Assembly (NCBI RefSeq): GCF_030272615.1
Contig: NC_081407.1
Location: 150,845,744-150,909,743 of the forward strand
Origin: Cryptomeria japonica
Lineage: Eukaryota; Streptophyta; Pinopsida; Cupressales; Cupressaceae
Reading direction: 5' to 3'
DNA length: 64,000 nt
A program made the translations under genes and the position numbers. Under the pieces are notes generated by a model. The model did no database searches, was not told the origin of the DNA, and was given only the letters and a program-made list of their open reading frames with translations. Positions 41,918 through 55,112 of the stretch are shown here, piece by piece (within the stretch, counting starts at the first letter, position 1; the number at the start of each line of letters is the position of its first letter).

Positions 41918-44900
41918 CCCTTTTTCAAAAACTAGATACAAAAATTGCTTGCCCGGGATGATGTTAAGGTTTAGGGATCAAGGTTATTGCTTGACTCATT
42001 CCAGATAGTTGTTAGAGATTAGGGATCAAAGATTATGTCCAAAGGATACTAAAGAGTTATTAGAGGTCACAAGTCAGGCATGCCACTTGACTCATGTCAA
42101 AAAGTTGTTGAGTGTCAGTGATCGAAGATACTGCCCAACCCGTGGTAAGAGTCATCAGAGATCAAGGATTGGGGTTGCAACCTGATGCATGCCAAGTCAA
42201 AAGGAAGGAGAAACTTCGAACCTACGATAAGAAAGGTCTGTAAGGACTATAAAGATGACCTATATTGCAATATATAAAATTCAAATTTGGGCCTTTATGT
42301 CATTTTGGGTCTAGGCAGACAAGTTTGGTCTATATGGGAAGCATATAAAACTATAAAGCATCCATATTATGTTATTTTATCTTTTGGCCACTTTGTGTTT
42401 AAGAGTTCTTTTGTGGACAAAAACCTATAGGAGGCTATGATCAGTGAAAGAAAACTTGTTGATTGTTGAAATCAGAGGATGGAAACTCATTGGTTCTTGA
42501 GGACATTCTCACTCAAAGAGTGCATTGGAGCTTCAAGTTCACAATACAGTTCAATCTTTGTGAGTCCATTGTTTGTGAAAATTCTGTAACTGTGCTTTGT
42601 TACTATTGTAATGATTGTCATAACAATCCTTTAGTTGTAGAGATCTTATCATAATCCATATTAATTGTTGTTAATTTTATTCATTTTGTGCAAGTTCATG
42701 GGTTGCTTAACTAGTTGATAAATTGTTGTTGCTTGGAAGAATTAGGTTAAGGTTGTTTATGATTCACATCTAGTGAAGATTAATGTTTTGTTGCGATTCT
42801 ATTAATTTCATTTAAATTTATTGGAGGGGAAATTATAATGGCATCAGAACCCCATTCTACCATCCTATGAGTTTGTGGTGATGCAAGTTCATGCAAGCAA
42901 ATGATAGGAAAAGTAGATGCTTGCAAAGGGATAATAAAAAAGAAACAACTATAGTTGATAAAAATGAGAAGCCCACTTTAAGGAGGTCCTTGGGACTAAA
43001 AATAAAGTGATAGCTAGAGAATTGCAATCTACCCTAAGGGAGAGTATGGTAGAGATGGTAAGGAATTTGAAAGAGATTAATCAATAATGGGCTATTCGGA
43101 AATCTACTCTAAATGGGGTGGAAGAAAGTCATCTAAAAAATTCAATTAACCCAACTTCGAAGATATTTAAAGCCATGTTTCTAGAAAGAAATGAGATATA
43201 CCCTTGGAAGAAGAGCAACTTATACACCCACTAGAAGGAATGATGAAGTATCATGCAAAATAAAATGCCCTAGATTTTGCAATCTATTGTGACATGTCAT
43301 TTGAGGAGTATTATGGTATGAAAATAAGAAATGTGCAAAGAAGGAGAAGGTGCAAGGAAAAAGAACCAATAGAATCATTCTTGAAAAAAGGGAGATTTGA
43401 AGGAAGAGGAACCTAAAACAATGAAGAGTGCACCAAAGCCAAAATCACTAGAGGAGGTCAAAAAAGAATTTGTGATAGTAGGAAAAATCAATTACAAGAT
43501 GTCATAGAGGAAGAACAAGATGACACCTTGATGATAGAAGGTAGTGAGGTCCAAAATCAATGTAACATCATCCTTGACAACAAGTCGATATTGTATAATG
43601 AAGATGTGTCAATAATTGCAAATGATGTCCAAAAAATATTTGTACAATTTCATTGAAATATTCCAAGGAAAAATTCTATTGTATGATAGGATAGTACAAC
43701 ATGAGCAAGGTGGGATGACTAATCTCCAAGAAAGCATGAGGTGATTGAGTTATGGTGCATTAGTATCCACATATTGTAATGAAGACATCTCTAGGACAGT
43801 GATGGACTTGATTTCCTAATATCGTTGTCATCATTGTTAACAACCACTTTGTTACTTCATTAGCATTCACACAAGTGGTTAGCAAGGATTCCTAACTATA
43901 GTGGAGAAATTTATAGTCGGTGTTTTTTAATCAAGAGTTCTCAATCTATGTATAGTTGTTTGCCACCACTATAGTAATCACATGGCTAAAATTTGCACAA
44001 GTCTATCATACTTGCAACTATTAGATTATTTAATAGTATTGGTTTTGAGGTTTCAAGTTATATATAGTACTAGAGTAATACCTTTTGAGAGGATTTCCTT
44101 GCATGGTAATATTAGTGGGAAGGTTCTATTATGTGGGGCAATTAGTTCATCCATCTTAGCACTAATGGGAATAAGGTGTCAAGTGAATTGTAATGATTTA
44201 TTTATAGCTCAAGGGTACAGTCATAAATCTCATCTAGATATTTATGATCCTCCATTGCATAAAAAGAACAAGTGGGCACAACAACATGCCAATATAGTAG
44301 ATGGATACATGGAATGAAACAAATTGTATGTCATATGAGATCTGAACATAATATGGGGCATGCCAAGGATACATCCTATGGGAGAGTCCACTATAAAGTT
44401 GAAACCCAAGGGAGAAGAGGTGAAAATTCTAGGCATTAAAGGGGGAGATCTTATAGAGGTCATGGTGGAAGACCTTTGGATGACAAACACAACTTCTTCT
44501 AAAAGTGAGATACTCGATCCACATGGTGTTTGGTCTAATGTGGATGAGTTCAACTTTACACTCCTAGGGTGACCAACAAATGAAACAAGTGTAAGATGGA
44601 ACCTTCTTGTTGAGAACCACCAACTTGATATAATGATGAGGAGTCTTGGTTGCAATAGACATGATCCAAGGGCCACTTTGAGTATAATTCTTGATGTTCA
44701 ATCCATTACCCTTAATAAATCTAGAATTCTACAAACTTCCCTTGCAGCCAAATAGAAAATTTTAGTCATATGGTGGAGTTTACAACCCATTATAATTGTT
44801 GAGGAGTTTGTAACTAGAACAAGGTAGTTCCTGACTATTATATTCCTAACTCATAGCAAAGAAACACAATGTCTCAATTATGGTATGATGCTACTACTTG

Positions 44901-46751
44901 TTCCTTGGATATTGATAGACCAAATAGTGTGGGCCATCATAGTCAATATTTTTAGATTCCAAGGTAAACCTTATACAACAATTTAGAAGAAGAGAACATC
45001 ATAGTTGACTACATTGGTCACATTTCTTTGAAAGGTACTATGTAGAGATAAATTTCTAGGGAAAGGGATCCATACAAGTGTATTCAAGCATGGGATTGAG
45101 TTATCTTCATTTTGATGTTGTTGAAATATTCTCAAGCATTGTGTGGTTGTTCCCAACTTGTATGTTGTTGATTTTTGCAAGGGATTTCCAATATTACAAC
45201 TATTATATCATTTTAATACTGCCAATTTCTAGGGTCTTTTATTTTGGACTATTGTTATCAGTCATATTCAACTACCAATTTACATATTTTTTAAAAATAT
45301 CATGAATCATGTTATTGGTGTAAGGCTTCAACTATTTGATCTAACAAAATAATTGTTTTAACTATTGCAATATGTTTTCGCTGAGATTTGGAATAAATTT
45401 TATTGATTGCAACTTCTTTTCAACATGTATAAAAGTTGATTGGTCTGAAATCATGAGGGTAACAACCTACAACATAGTAGGAAAGACCCCCATAACTCCA
45501 AGGAGTTATAATCATAATGAGATCAAAGTGATGGAGGAAAAATGTGAAGGCAAATTCATATTCTATCCCTTCATCATTCATCATTATTTCAAAAAGGATT
45601 GTATGAGTTGGATGCCTTCACTTCTTAATCTAGGTCGAATATGAAAAGCTATAGGATCCAAATTACATATGCATTATACTTGGATTCATGCCATTGATAT
45701 GGAGACACTTGAACATTTGGGTTTGTATCATGCCCTTTGGTAGGAGTTGCATCATATAACTAATTTAGGAATGGAGATACTTGAATATTCCAATATGCAT
45801 TATTTGAGGGCAAGAAATTTTGGGGAGGGACTTGTTGTGTCCCTTTTTCCAAAAACTAAATAAAATAATGCTCGCTCAAGATGATTTGGGGTTCAAGGAC
45901 TGAGGTTGTTACCTGAAACATGCTAGAGAGTTTTTAGAGATTGAGGATCAATAATTTTTCCTAAAGCATACAAAGGACTCATTAGCTCGATCGGTGATCT
46001 GTCATGTCGCTTGATAATGTCAAAATTTGGTTGGATGTTAGAGATTGAAGATACCACAAACCCATGCCAAGTGCCATCATAGGTCAAGGATCGAAGCTAC
46101 AACCTAATGTATGCTAAGTATGAAGGAAGGAGAAACTTTGAACCTCTGATGGGAAAAGTTTACCAGGCCTATAAAGAGGACCTATTATGTAGCATGTAGA
46201 ATTAAAATTCGGGCCTTGGCAAGCCATTTTAGGTCTAGGCCGACTAGTTTGGTCTTTGTGTGGGAAACATATAAAAATATGAAAACATTTCAATTGTGAG
46301 CATCCATATTGTTATTATATCTTCTAGGCACTTTGTGTTCAAGAGTTCTTATTTGGATGAAAATATATTGATTTCTCAAATTAAAGGACAAAAACCCTTT
46401 GGTTCTTTAGGGAATTCTTAATCAATTAGTGCACTAGACCTTCAATTTTATTGTATGATTCAGTCTTTGTGAGTCTATCATTTGAGAAAATTTTGTAAGT
46501 GCTATTTGTTATTATTTTAAATAATTTTGTAGCATTCCTTTGGTTGTAGAGATCTAATTATAATCAATATCAACTTTTGTTGGAGTTTAATTCATTATGT
46601 GCAAGTTCATGGACTGATTAGCTAATCGACAAATTATTGTTTCATGAAAGAATTAGGTTAGCATTGTTGTTTATGATTCAAATCCAGTGAAGATTATTGT
46701 TTGTTTGCAAAAAATTTATTTTCATTTAAATTTTTGGGAAGGGATATTACA
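41915..46751 (+). mobile_element. Non-autonomous LTR element in the Gypsy pol
   Basis: The left LTR is 41915-42838 and the right LTR 45838-46751, both beginning TGTCCCTTTTTC; the right ends ATTACA, the left ATTATAA. A primer-site-like TGGCATCAGAACC follows at 42839, and a purine run (GGGGAGGGA) precedes the right LTR. The flanks TGACA (left) and TGGCA (right) differ at one base. It sits between the RT and RNase H parts of the Gypsy host. Confidence 0.8.
42852..45837 (+). other. Interior of the non-autonomous element, no recognised domain
   Basis: Many stops. The longest frames (43982-44317 and 45372-45644, plus strand) match nothing I know. Glu/Lys-rich text around 43000-43550 could be a decayed gag. 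No RT, integrase or protease motif is visible. Confidence 0.5.
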
Positions 46752-47800
46752 TGGCACACTCCTCTTTACAAGGTGGAGTAGCATTGAACAATGGTATTGA
46801 AAGTTTGAGTGATACACAACTAGATATCCATGCTAGAAGAGTACAAATATATTGGTCTGTATTTCAAAGGGGTGTGTTATGTTTGGAAATATGAGTACAA
46901 ATACATTGGTTTGTATTTCAAAGAGGTGTGCTATGTTTAGCAATGTAAGAATAGGAACTACACAATATTGTCATTGTAAGAATAGGCTTTATATAAAGGA
47001 TTCTCTTGAGCTCCTCAAAATTATTGTTGTGCAAATGTTTGTGAGATTGATGTCTTGATACATATGATCCAATTGAGTGATCACCTAATATGAGAGAAGT
47101 TGATTATAAAATTGCAATAGAAGTCGGTGATTCTAAAGAAGTTGTGTAATATTGGCTAATATTATATTGAATTTATTTTGTCGAGATATACATGTATAGA
47201 AGATTGGTCAATTATATATATCCCAAGTATTGGATCTGAGGTACTAAAATACCTCTAATGAGTCAGGTTTTAGCTTGTGTTGGTACAACATATGCAATAT
47301 ATGTGATACTTTCTCCATGTACTCTTTCTTGAGTCTTATTGTAAATGAGGATTCCATCCAAGTAGATAATGGTGGTGGAATTAGTGAAATGATGAAGGTT
47401 CTAGTGAAGGGTCAATCTAGACTAGAGTATTGGTAAACCAAAAAATCTTCTTGGGTTTCGAAAGAGATTTTACCAATACTAGAGTATTGATAAACCAAAA
47501 AATCTTCTTGGTTTTCGAAAGAGATTTTTCAAATATATTCAATCTAGACTAGATTACCTAATGATATCCTAATTTAGCTTTGATCTTGGTGAAGTATTGT
47601 TTGCCTTAAATTTGGTCGAACGAGTCATAAGTGTGTGATAGACGATATTTGTTTTGCATCACAATCTTGTTGAGAGCATGATAGTTAATGCATGGGAACT
47701 TGGTGTATTCCCTCTTAGGAATAACAAGTATCAAACTAAATGCATGTTGAAGAGATAGGTTGGTCTTACCTTGATCAATTAGCTCTTGAATTTAGCATTG
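46752..47800 (-). pseudogene. Gypsy reverse transcriptase remnant
   Basis: On the minus strand, INYHALNKIVMQNKYRLSH at about 47690-47620 matches the Gypsy motif C(V/I)DYRALNKIT..N.YPLP. Further on, TTIIYLDGILIYNKT at about 47375-47330 matches the catalytic YLDDILIYS block with the second Asp changed to Gly. Between them a ~65-bp segment (KISFENQEDFLVYQYS on translation) is tandemly duplicated (about 47415-47535). Frameshifts abound. The non-autonomous LTR element ends immediately downstream at 46751. Confidence 0.8.
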
Positions 47801-48051
47801 AACCTCATTATTGTCCCAAGAAGACCTATGATACTATGGTCGTTTAGAAGAGGGCATCCAATAATCAAATTTATTTAGTGTACTACATAAATTGTTAGAA
47901 GACCCTCACATTCTTTGAAAACTTCTTCATACACTACAATATCTTGTTAAGCATGTGTTGTATTAATGTTGGCACAATAATGCAAATTGCTTATTCTTGT
48001 GATATTTCCTATGCAAGTGTCTAGGTAGACCATAAAAAGTAAAAATTTATG

Positions 48052-48375
48052 CATGTGGGAATGATCTCAAGGTTCTATTTAGTAGAGATCAAAATTAGTT
48101 TGGCTTAGATTTGTGGGAATGAAATATTGTCTATGAACATTTACCTCCCATCGTTGTGGTTTGGACTATTACATAGCATTGTGATTGTTCACAGATGGTT
48201 TTCAAAGTTATGCATGTGGGAAATGATCTCAAGGTTCTATTTAGTAGAGATCAAAATTAGTTTGGCTTGTAATTTAGATTTGTGGGAATGAAATATTTTC
48301 TATGAACATTTACCTCCCATCGTTGTGGTTTGGAATGTCATGTAGCATTGTGATTGTTCACATATGGTTTTCAAA
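48052..48375. repeat. Tandem duplication of about 162 bp in the Gypsy element
   Basis: Two copies contain ATGATCTCAAGGTTCTATTT and ACATTTACCTCCCATCG, starting at 48052 and about 48213, differing by a few bases and a short insertion. Confidence 0.85.
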
Positions 48376-50747
48376 GTTGTATTCCACAAACTTATAAATA
48401 TGTGATGTGGCAAGAGATAGCGTCATGCATAAGCTTGAATACATACTTAAGAGAATATTATTATGTTATTTGAAATTTCTTCCCATGCTACAATCATATT
48501 AGAGAACAAGGGGTTGCATGCATAGAGACCTAAGTTCCCAGCTACTTCATGTAGGATGATGTTCTTTTGATTATCATTGTTGATGATGAATGAAAAACTT
48601 GTGTTGACTCAACATTTCACATGGGAGAGAATTTCTAGTGCAGAGGCACCTAAGCACACAAGCATACCAGGAGGTCAAAAGTCATAATATGAGCAATTTT
48701 ATTGTATTTGAGTCATTCATAATGTATTAAGGTTATTTGAGTCTATTGAATCATAATATGTAAGGATAAATGATCCATTTTGTCCAAAGATGTCATATTT
48801 GGTCCATCTTGAAGTATTAAAAGTGTCCATGTAAGGGTTAGAGTCATTTATGTCAAAAATGCAAAAATTACAAAAATTGCAAAGTTGCAACATTGCCAAA
48901 AAGTGCAACAAAAATGTAAAAATGCAATCCATTGGTCATGAGGTGGTTGGAGTAGTTAGGAAGGATTTGGAAATGGTTTATAAAACCATTTTTGGTCGAA
49001 ATCAAGGGGGTAGATCATTTTGGAGGGGATTTGACAAAGATTATCCATCAAACTCTCAAACTGTCATGAGGTTTTAAGGAATCTATGGCTGTCATAGATC
49101 CATGGAGGATCACATTTGGTGTAATTTTTATATGTATATGATATTGAATGATATATTAATGAAATAGATTTCAGATCAATCCTTTCTTATTCATTTTTGT
49201 GGAGTATTTGGCAAGATATGTTTGTTTTTACAAAAATTGTCAAAACCCTGCCAAGGGTTACCTGTTTTGGGAAAAATGCTCATAACGTTTGATTTAACCG
49301 TTGGATCGGGATGAAATTTGGAGAAAAATTGTGTAACTCAGTAATATAGAGTTTGACTGAAGGGATTTTATTTAGGATCAATATTTCAAAATTTATTTAT
49401 GACTATTTGTTACAGTTCATGGTGAAAGACAGACTGGTGAAGGCAGTAGTAGTCCGGTTGCAGCATTCGATGTGGTCACATGAGGGATCTAGTTTCCATG
49501 AAGGGAAGAGGTTTAAATATGTTTGTTATGATCCAAAATGAAGAGGTAGAGGGTCATATTTGCTTGGCATTGTAAGAATTTATGGTTTGGCAATAAAAAT
49601 ACAAGGTTTTCCTTACAATTTTGGTCTAAAATCTGCACTTTATTGGTCTGAAACTCTTCTTCTTTGCTTCATTTTTTATTGGAAATAGATTTGAAAATGT
49701 AGAGGAGTATTTTTAATATCATTTGATACTGTTATTGGAGGTCTTACATTCAAATCTGATACACTTCTATTTGTTGTCCTAAAATATGTTGTAGGTGATT
49801 GTTTTTGGGAAGTTTTGGGAGTCACAATGCAAATGCGACCCATTCCACTTTATGTGGTTGTTGTTTCTTGTGGAATGGGTCAGGAGTATTGTATTATATG
49901 TATCTATAACCTTACATGTGCAGGGAATAATGTGGAGATGAAGTGTTGATACCCTAGGGTAAGAGATTGAGTGAGGAAAAGCATGAAAATCGAGGCATGA
50001 GTATAGCAGCAAAAGATCTACCTTAAGGAGGTAGTGTTTTTATGTGAAATAGTGTTAGGGGATGGTAAATTAATGGTGATTACCAATTTTAAAGATATGG
50101 AAGTGATTTTTGGGGTTTGAACAAGGAGGCCCTAGTTTTTTTGGCCTAAAAAGGGGGGTTTAGTATCTAACCTATCAAATGATTGTGTATTGTCTTGAAA
50201 CATAGAAAATATATGGTTTTGGAATATTTTTAAAGAAGTTTTTTTTGTGTGTGTGTTATGTTCGTACCGTTTGTTGGTACATGCTTTGGAAAAGAGGGCT
50301 AATTGGGCCTAGTTGGTGTGTAGCAGGGTGCTAGTCTGACTATTTCGTCCAAAACACCCATAGTTTATTTTTACATATGTTAGGTAACTTCCAAAAGGGT
50401 ATCCAAATATGAAATTTATTTTTCAATTATTTTAAAATTATTTTGATTAAATGTCAGAATACCCGCTGAACAGGGCTACTAGGGAATTGGCCTATTTAGG
50501 GACCCGGGTAAGGGTTTGTGAGATAACCAATTGATAGGGTGAGTGAAGACTTTTGGGTAAAGTGTAATAGGGTGTTTAGATACCCTAGGAAGTGTTGGAA
50601 CAAGTTGGTGAGGTTGAGAGTTCTATTTGGGCATCTTGGTGAAGCCTAGTGAAGGAAGGTGAAACAAGAAGAGTTGAGTTTTTGAAGAAGAAAGAATGAT
50701 AAGTTGCAATGTAATTGTGGGAGGTTCCATGATGCTCTGCATCATAG

Positions 50748-50759
50748 TGGTATCAGAGC
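50748..50759 (+). other. Primer-binding site, tRNA-iMet type
   Basis: TGGTATCAGAGC, exact, directly after the left LTR of the protease-only element. Confidence 0.85.
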
Positions 50760-50819
50760 AAGTCAGTAGGTCCTTGCATATTACAGATTGAAGACTGAGA
50801 GATAAAAGAGGAAACCACC

Positions 50820-51326
50820 ATGGAAGAAGATGAAGAAATGTGGGCAAGGGATGCTCAGGGGCACTCTATATTCCGGACACAATGCAAATGCAGGGGTAAG
50901 GTTGTTGTTAGTAGTGGTTCTTTTGAAAATATAGTCTCAGTAGAGATGGTTGAGAAGTTGAACTTGCCAAGGACACCTCTTGAGTCACCTTACAGAGCAT
51001 ATGGGGTAAGCAATGATCAATGGGTTGATGTTAAAGAGCAAGCATTTGTTTCTTTCAGCATTGGTTCATATTATGATACTATTCTATGTGATATTATGCC
51101 TTTGAGTGATTGTCATGTGATCTTGGGTAGAGTATGGCAATTTGATGTTAAAGCCCTACATGATGGTAGAGAAAATGCATATGTTATTAACAAGGATGGG
51201 AAAAAGTTTGTGATGACATCATTGCATGATGACAAGGTAGCGTGGGGAATGTCAAGGATAATGTTGATTGCAAGAAGAGAGTTCCTAAGGCATGAGGAAC
51301 ATAAGGATAAGAAAAGACAAAGATAG
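50820..51326 (+). pseudogene. Gypsy-type retropepsin, catalytic Asp lost
   Basis: A 168-residue open frame. IFRTQCKCRGKVV, then SSGSFENIVSVEMVEKLNL, matches the Gypsy protease motif (I/V)DSGS.ENIVS, but the catalytic Asp is replaced by Ser. Later segments VSFSIGSYYDTILCDIMPL, HVILGRVWQFD and HDGRENAYVINKDGKK match the flap and ILGRPWQ blocks. A protease would cut the Gag-Pol precursor; this copy should be inactive. The ATG is 61 bp after the primer site, so no gag precedes it. Downstream (51401-52340) are Glu/Lys-rich frames broken by stops, with no RT. Confidence 0.8.
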
Positions 51327-54265
51327 AAGCCACTTCTTGGTTTGAAGAAGACGAGGTAGAGTCTAAGTTACAGGAAGAAGATGCAAAGAGCAGGTATGAG
51401 GTGAAGGAGAACAAGGAAGCAATCCTTGAGAAAGAGCAGCAGTTAGCTTGTGAAGAGGAAGATGAACCTAATGGAAAAGAGGTTCAAAGAGTTGAGACAG
51501 AGGTAGATGACAGAGATGTTGGTGATGACAGCAAGGGTTCAAGTCTTGAAGGGCTTGAGTATGCAAAAGTGATTTTGATTGGGACAATGGAATGTCCTTT
51601 GGATGGAGTAAAGGGTATAGTGCAACAAAGTACCCCTATGATAGTGAATTGTGAGGCTAATGATATAGTCTTTAATTTGGATAGAGAGTTGGTATGCCAA
51701 GAGGAATGGCATGAGATGAGGAATGAGTTGGTAAAGGAAGTTGAGTTAGTTGATAAGATGATGATGGGCCATGAGAAGGCTAGAGAAGGTGTGAGTTCTC
51801 CTAGCATGGAGATGAAATATGTTAATGATAAGACTGTGAGTTATCTTTGGGTGGTAAGTCTGATTGTTTTGTAGATGTATGCTATTGTGACAAAGATTCC
51901 AAACATGGTGAAGATGATGGATGTTGGTAGAAGTCAGATGGTGGAAGGGGCATGCTATTGCTTCTTGATTTTGTTGATATTGGTAATGAATAGGAAACCA
52001 AGAGTGAAGATGAAGGGAAAGAGTCAGAGTATCAGATGTTTTGGAATATGTGAAGATGTAGGTCAGATAGAGACCAGATAGGAGCAGCCTAATCAGAGCA
52101 TGGAGGAGAAGATTCAAGAGGAAAAAGTAGCAATGAGGGGTACAAGAGATAAAGCATGGATGGGAAGTCAAGAGAATGACAAATACAAACCCAAGGTGAA
52201 GATGAGAAGACTAAAAGGGAAAGATGGTGCAGATTTTATGTTTGTTTATTTTTGTAGGTACACCATTTCCAAGAGACTTGGAAATTTTTGGGGCGGGGAG
52301 TATGGTGCAAGAGCACCCAAGACAAGATTGGCCACCATGAGGCCTTAATGAAGATTTATGAGATATTAAGTCTATAAGGTTAAAATGACCATTTGATATT
52401 TTAAAAATGGATAATAATGCCATTTGGAGTCATCAAACTCATGTAATGAGTCATTTTGTAATAAGTTGTCAAAATTGCCATGTTGGGCAAATAATGTCAA
52501 AATGAGTAATGTAATAGGGTTCAATGGGTAGAATAGGTTTTTAATGAGCATTTTAAGTTTCATAAGGTCTTGTGTGACCATATTAATGTATTAAAGCTGA
52601 TTAGAAAGTGTCAAGATGCAAAAAGATCAAAAACTTGTCAATTGACAACTAAAAGTGTCAATTTGACAATAAATTAAAGTTGTAAACACCCAAAAGTGGT
52701 TGTATGGGTGGTTAAGAGTTGGTTTTCAGTTTCCATGAAGGGAAGAGGTTTAAATATGTCTGTTATGATCCAAAATGAAGAGGTAGAGGGTCGGATTTGC
52801 TTGACATTGTAAGAATTTATGGTTTGGCAATAAAAATACAAGATTTTCCTTGCAATTTTGGTCTAAAATCTGCACTTTATTGGTCTGAAACTCTTCTTCT
52901 TTACTTCATTTTTTATTGGAAATGGATTTGGCAATGTAGAGGAGTGTTTTTAATATCATTTGATACTATTATTGGAGGTCTTACATTCAAATCTGATACA
53001 CTTCTATTTGTTGTCCTAAAATCTATTGTAGGTGATTGTTTTTGGGAAGTTTTGAGAGTCACAATGCAAATGTGACCCATTCCACTTTATGTGGTTGTTG
53101 TTTCATGTGGAATGGGTCGGGAATATTATATTATATGTATCTCTAACCTTACATGTGCAGGGAGTAGTATGGAGATGAAGTGTTGATACCCTAGGGTAAG
53201 AGATTGAGTGAGGAAAAGCATGAAAATGGAGGCATGAGTATAGCAGCAAAAGATCTACCTTAAGGAGGTAGTGTTTTTATGTGAAACAGTGTTAGGGGAT
53301 GGTAAATTAATGGTGAATACCAAGTTTAAAGATCTGGAAGTGAGTTTTGGGGTTTGAACAAGGAGGCCCTAGTTTTTTTGGCCTAAAAGGGGGGGTTTAG
53401 TATCTAACCTATCAAATGATTATGTATTGTATTGAAACCTAGAAAATCTATGGTTTTGGAACATTTGTCAAGACTGTTTTTTTGGTTTGGTGTTATGGTC
53501 GTACCATTTGTTGGTACATGCTTTGGAAAAGAGGGCTAATTGGGCCTTGTTGGTGTGTAGCAGGGTGTTGGTCTAACTATTTCGTCCAAAAGACCCATAG
53601 TTTATTTTCACATATGTTAGGTAACTTCCAAAAGGGTATCCAGATATGAAAATTGCAAAGTTGCAACAATGCCAAAAAGCGCAACAAAAATGTAAAAATG
53701 CAATCCATTGGTCATGAGGTGGTTAGAGTAGTTAGGAAGGAGTTGGAAATGGTTTATAAAACCATTTTTGGTTGAAATCAATGGGGTAGATCAGTTTGGA
53801 GGGGATTTGACAAAGATTATCCATCAAACCCTCAAACTGTCATGAGGTTTTAAGGAATCTATGGTTGTCATAGATCCATGGAGGATCACATTTGGTGTAA
53901 TTTTTATATGTATATGATATTGAATGATATATTAATGAAATATATTTCAGATCAATCCTTTCTTATGCATTTTTGTGGAGTATTTGGCAAGATATGTTTG
54001 TTTTTACAAAAATTGTCAAAACCCTGCCAAGGGTTACCTGTTTTGGGAAAAATGCTCATAACATTTGATTTAACCATTGGATCGGGATGAAATTTGGAGA
54101 AAACTTGTGTAACTCAGTAATATAGAGTTTGATCGAAGGGATTTTATTTAGGATCAATATTTCAAAATTTATTTATGACTGTTTGTTACAATTCATGATG
54201 AAAGGCAGACTGGTGAAGGCAGTAGCAATCCGGTTGCAACATTCGGTGTGGTCACATGAGGGATC

Positions 54266-55112
54266 ATAATGACAAAAGGCTATATGTTTTGGAAAGATTC
54301 TCTACATCACTTTCACATTCCTTTGAGGAAATAATGGTCATGGCACTAGTGTTGAGGTTGTAATCCTCCCAATTAGTATCCTTGGTAAAGTCATAATTGT
54401 ATGTGGCTTGCTCAATTAGGGACTATTGAACATAGATTTTAATGTTGCTATGAGAGTTGGTTTCATGATGATGGAACCACATATCACCATGTTACTACTT
54501 CTTACTCTTGTCTCATCCTAAAGAAGTTGGTTGAGATATCTTAGGGCTTTATGCAATTAATTTGGTGTACTGCAATTTCATATGTGCAAGAGAATGTTAT
54601 CTCGCATATTATTTACTATTTCTATGAGAGGATGTAATTATGATGACATCACATATCACCTTTTAACAATTTCTTACCCATGTCTCAACCTAAAGAAGCT
54701 GGTGGAGATGTCTTAAGGATTTGTGCAATTGATTTGGAGTATCACACTTGTTTTTGTGTAATAGAGTGTTCTCTCTACACAAAAATCTTGTGGCCAGACT
54801 CCTTCACAAAATTGTATTTACATGGAGAGAGCTTTCACTTAAGCCTCACCTTGGCATCAACTTTATATTCATTTGTATTACTAGATGCTTGTCCTTAAGT
54901 GTTTAGGGTTGATAATTCTTGCCACTATGTTTCTAAGATAATTTTGAGCTTCATCGAATTTGTTTATTGTGACCTTTGGTATGTTTTCATTGACCATTTT
55001 TCTTTGATGTTTGTCTAAAATTTCAAAAATTAAACCAAATGTATTGGGCTCCCTTAGTTATTATGTGTATGTTTTCACTAGCATGAAAGAAGAGCTTTAG
55101 CTCTAATATTAA
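54266..55112 (-). pseudogene. Likely gag-side remnant of the Gypsy element
   Basis: Position between the nested insertion and the 5' LTR makes this the gag region on the minus strand. A short readable piece (NYDFTKDTNWEDYN) is the only coding hint. About 54440-54780 contains two diverged copies of a ~190-bp segment (ACATATCACC, CTAAAGAAG, GATTTGGAGTATC). Confidence 0.4.

Larger units (their letters stand above)
48636..54265 (+). mobile_element. LTR element with protease only and a rearranged 3' LTR
   Basis: The left LTR runs from about 48636 (TAGTGCAGAGGCACC) to about 50747. A canonical primer site TGGTATCAGAGC follows at 50748. A purine tract (TTTTTGGGGCGGGGAG) precedes the right LTR at 52303 (TGGTGCAAGAGCACC). 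In the left LTR, block A (48872-49489) is followed by block B (49490-50414). In the right LTR, B comes first (52728-53650) and A second (53650-54265), and the left LTR's last ~330 bp is missing. The interior carries a protease remnant only. Confidence 0.75.
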
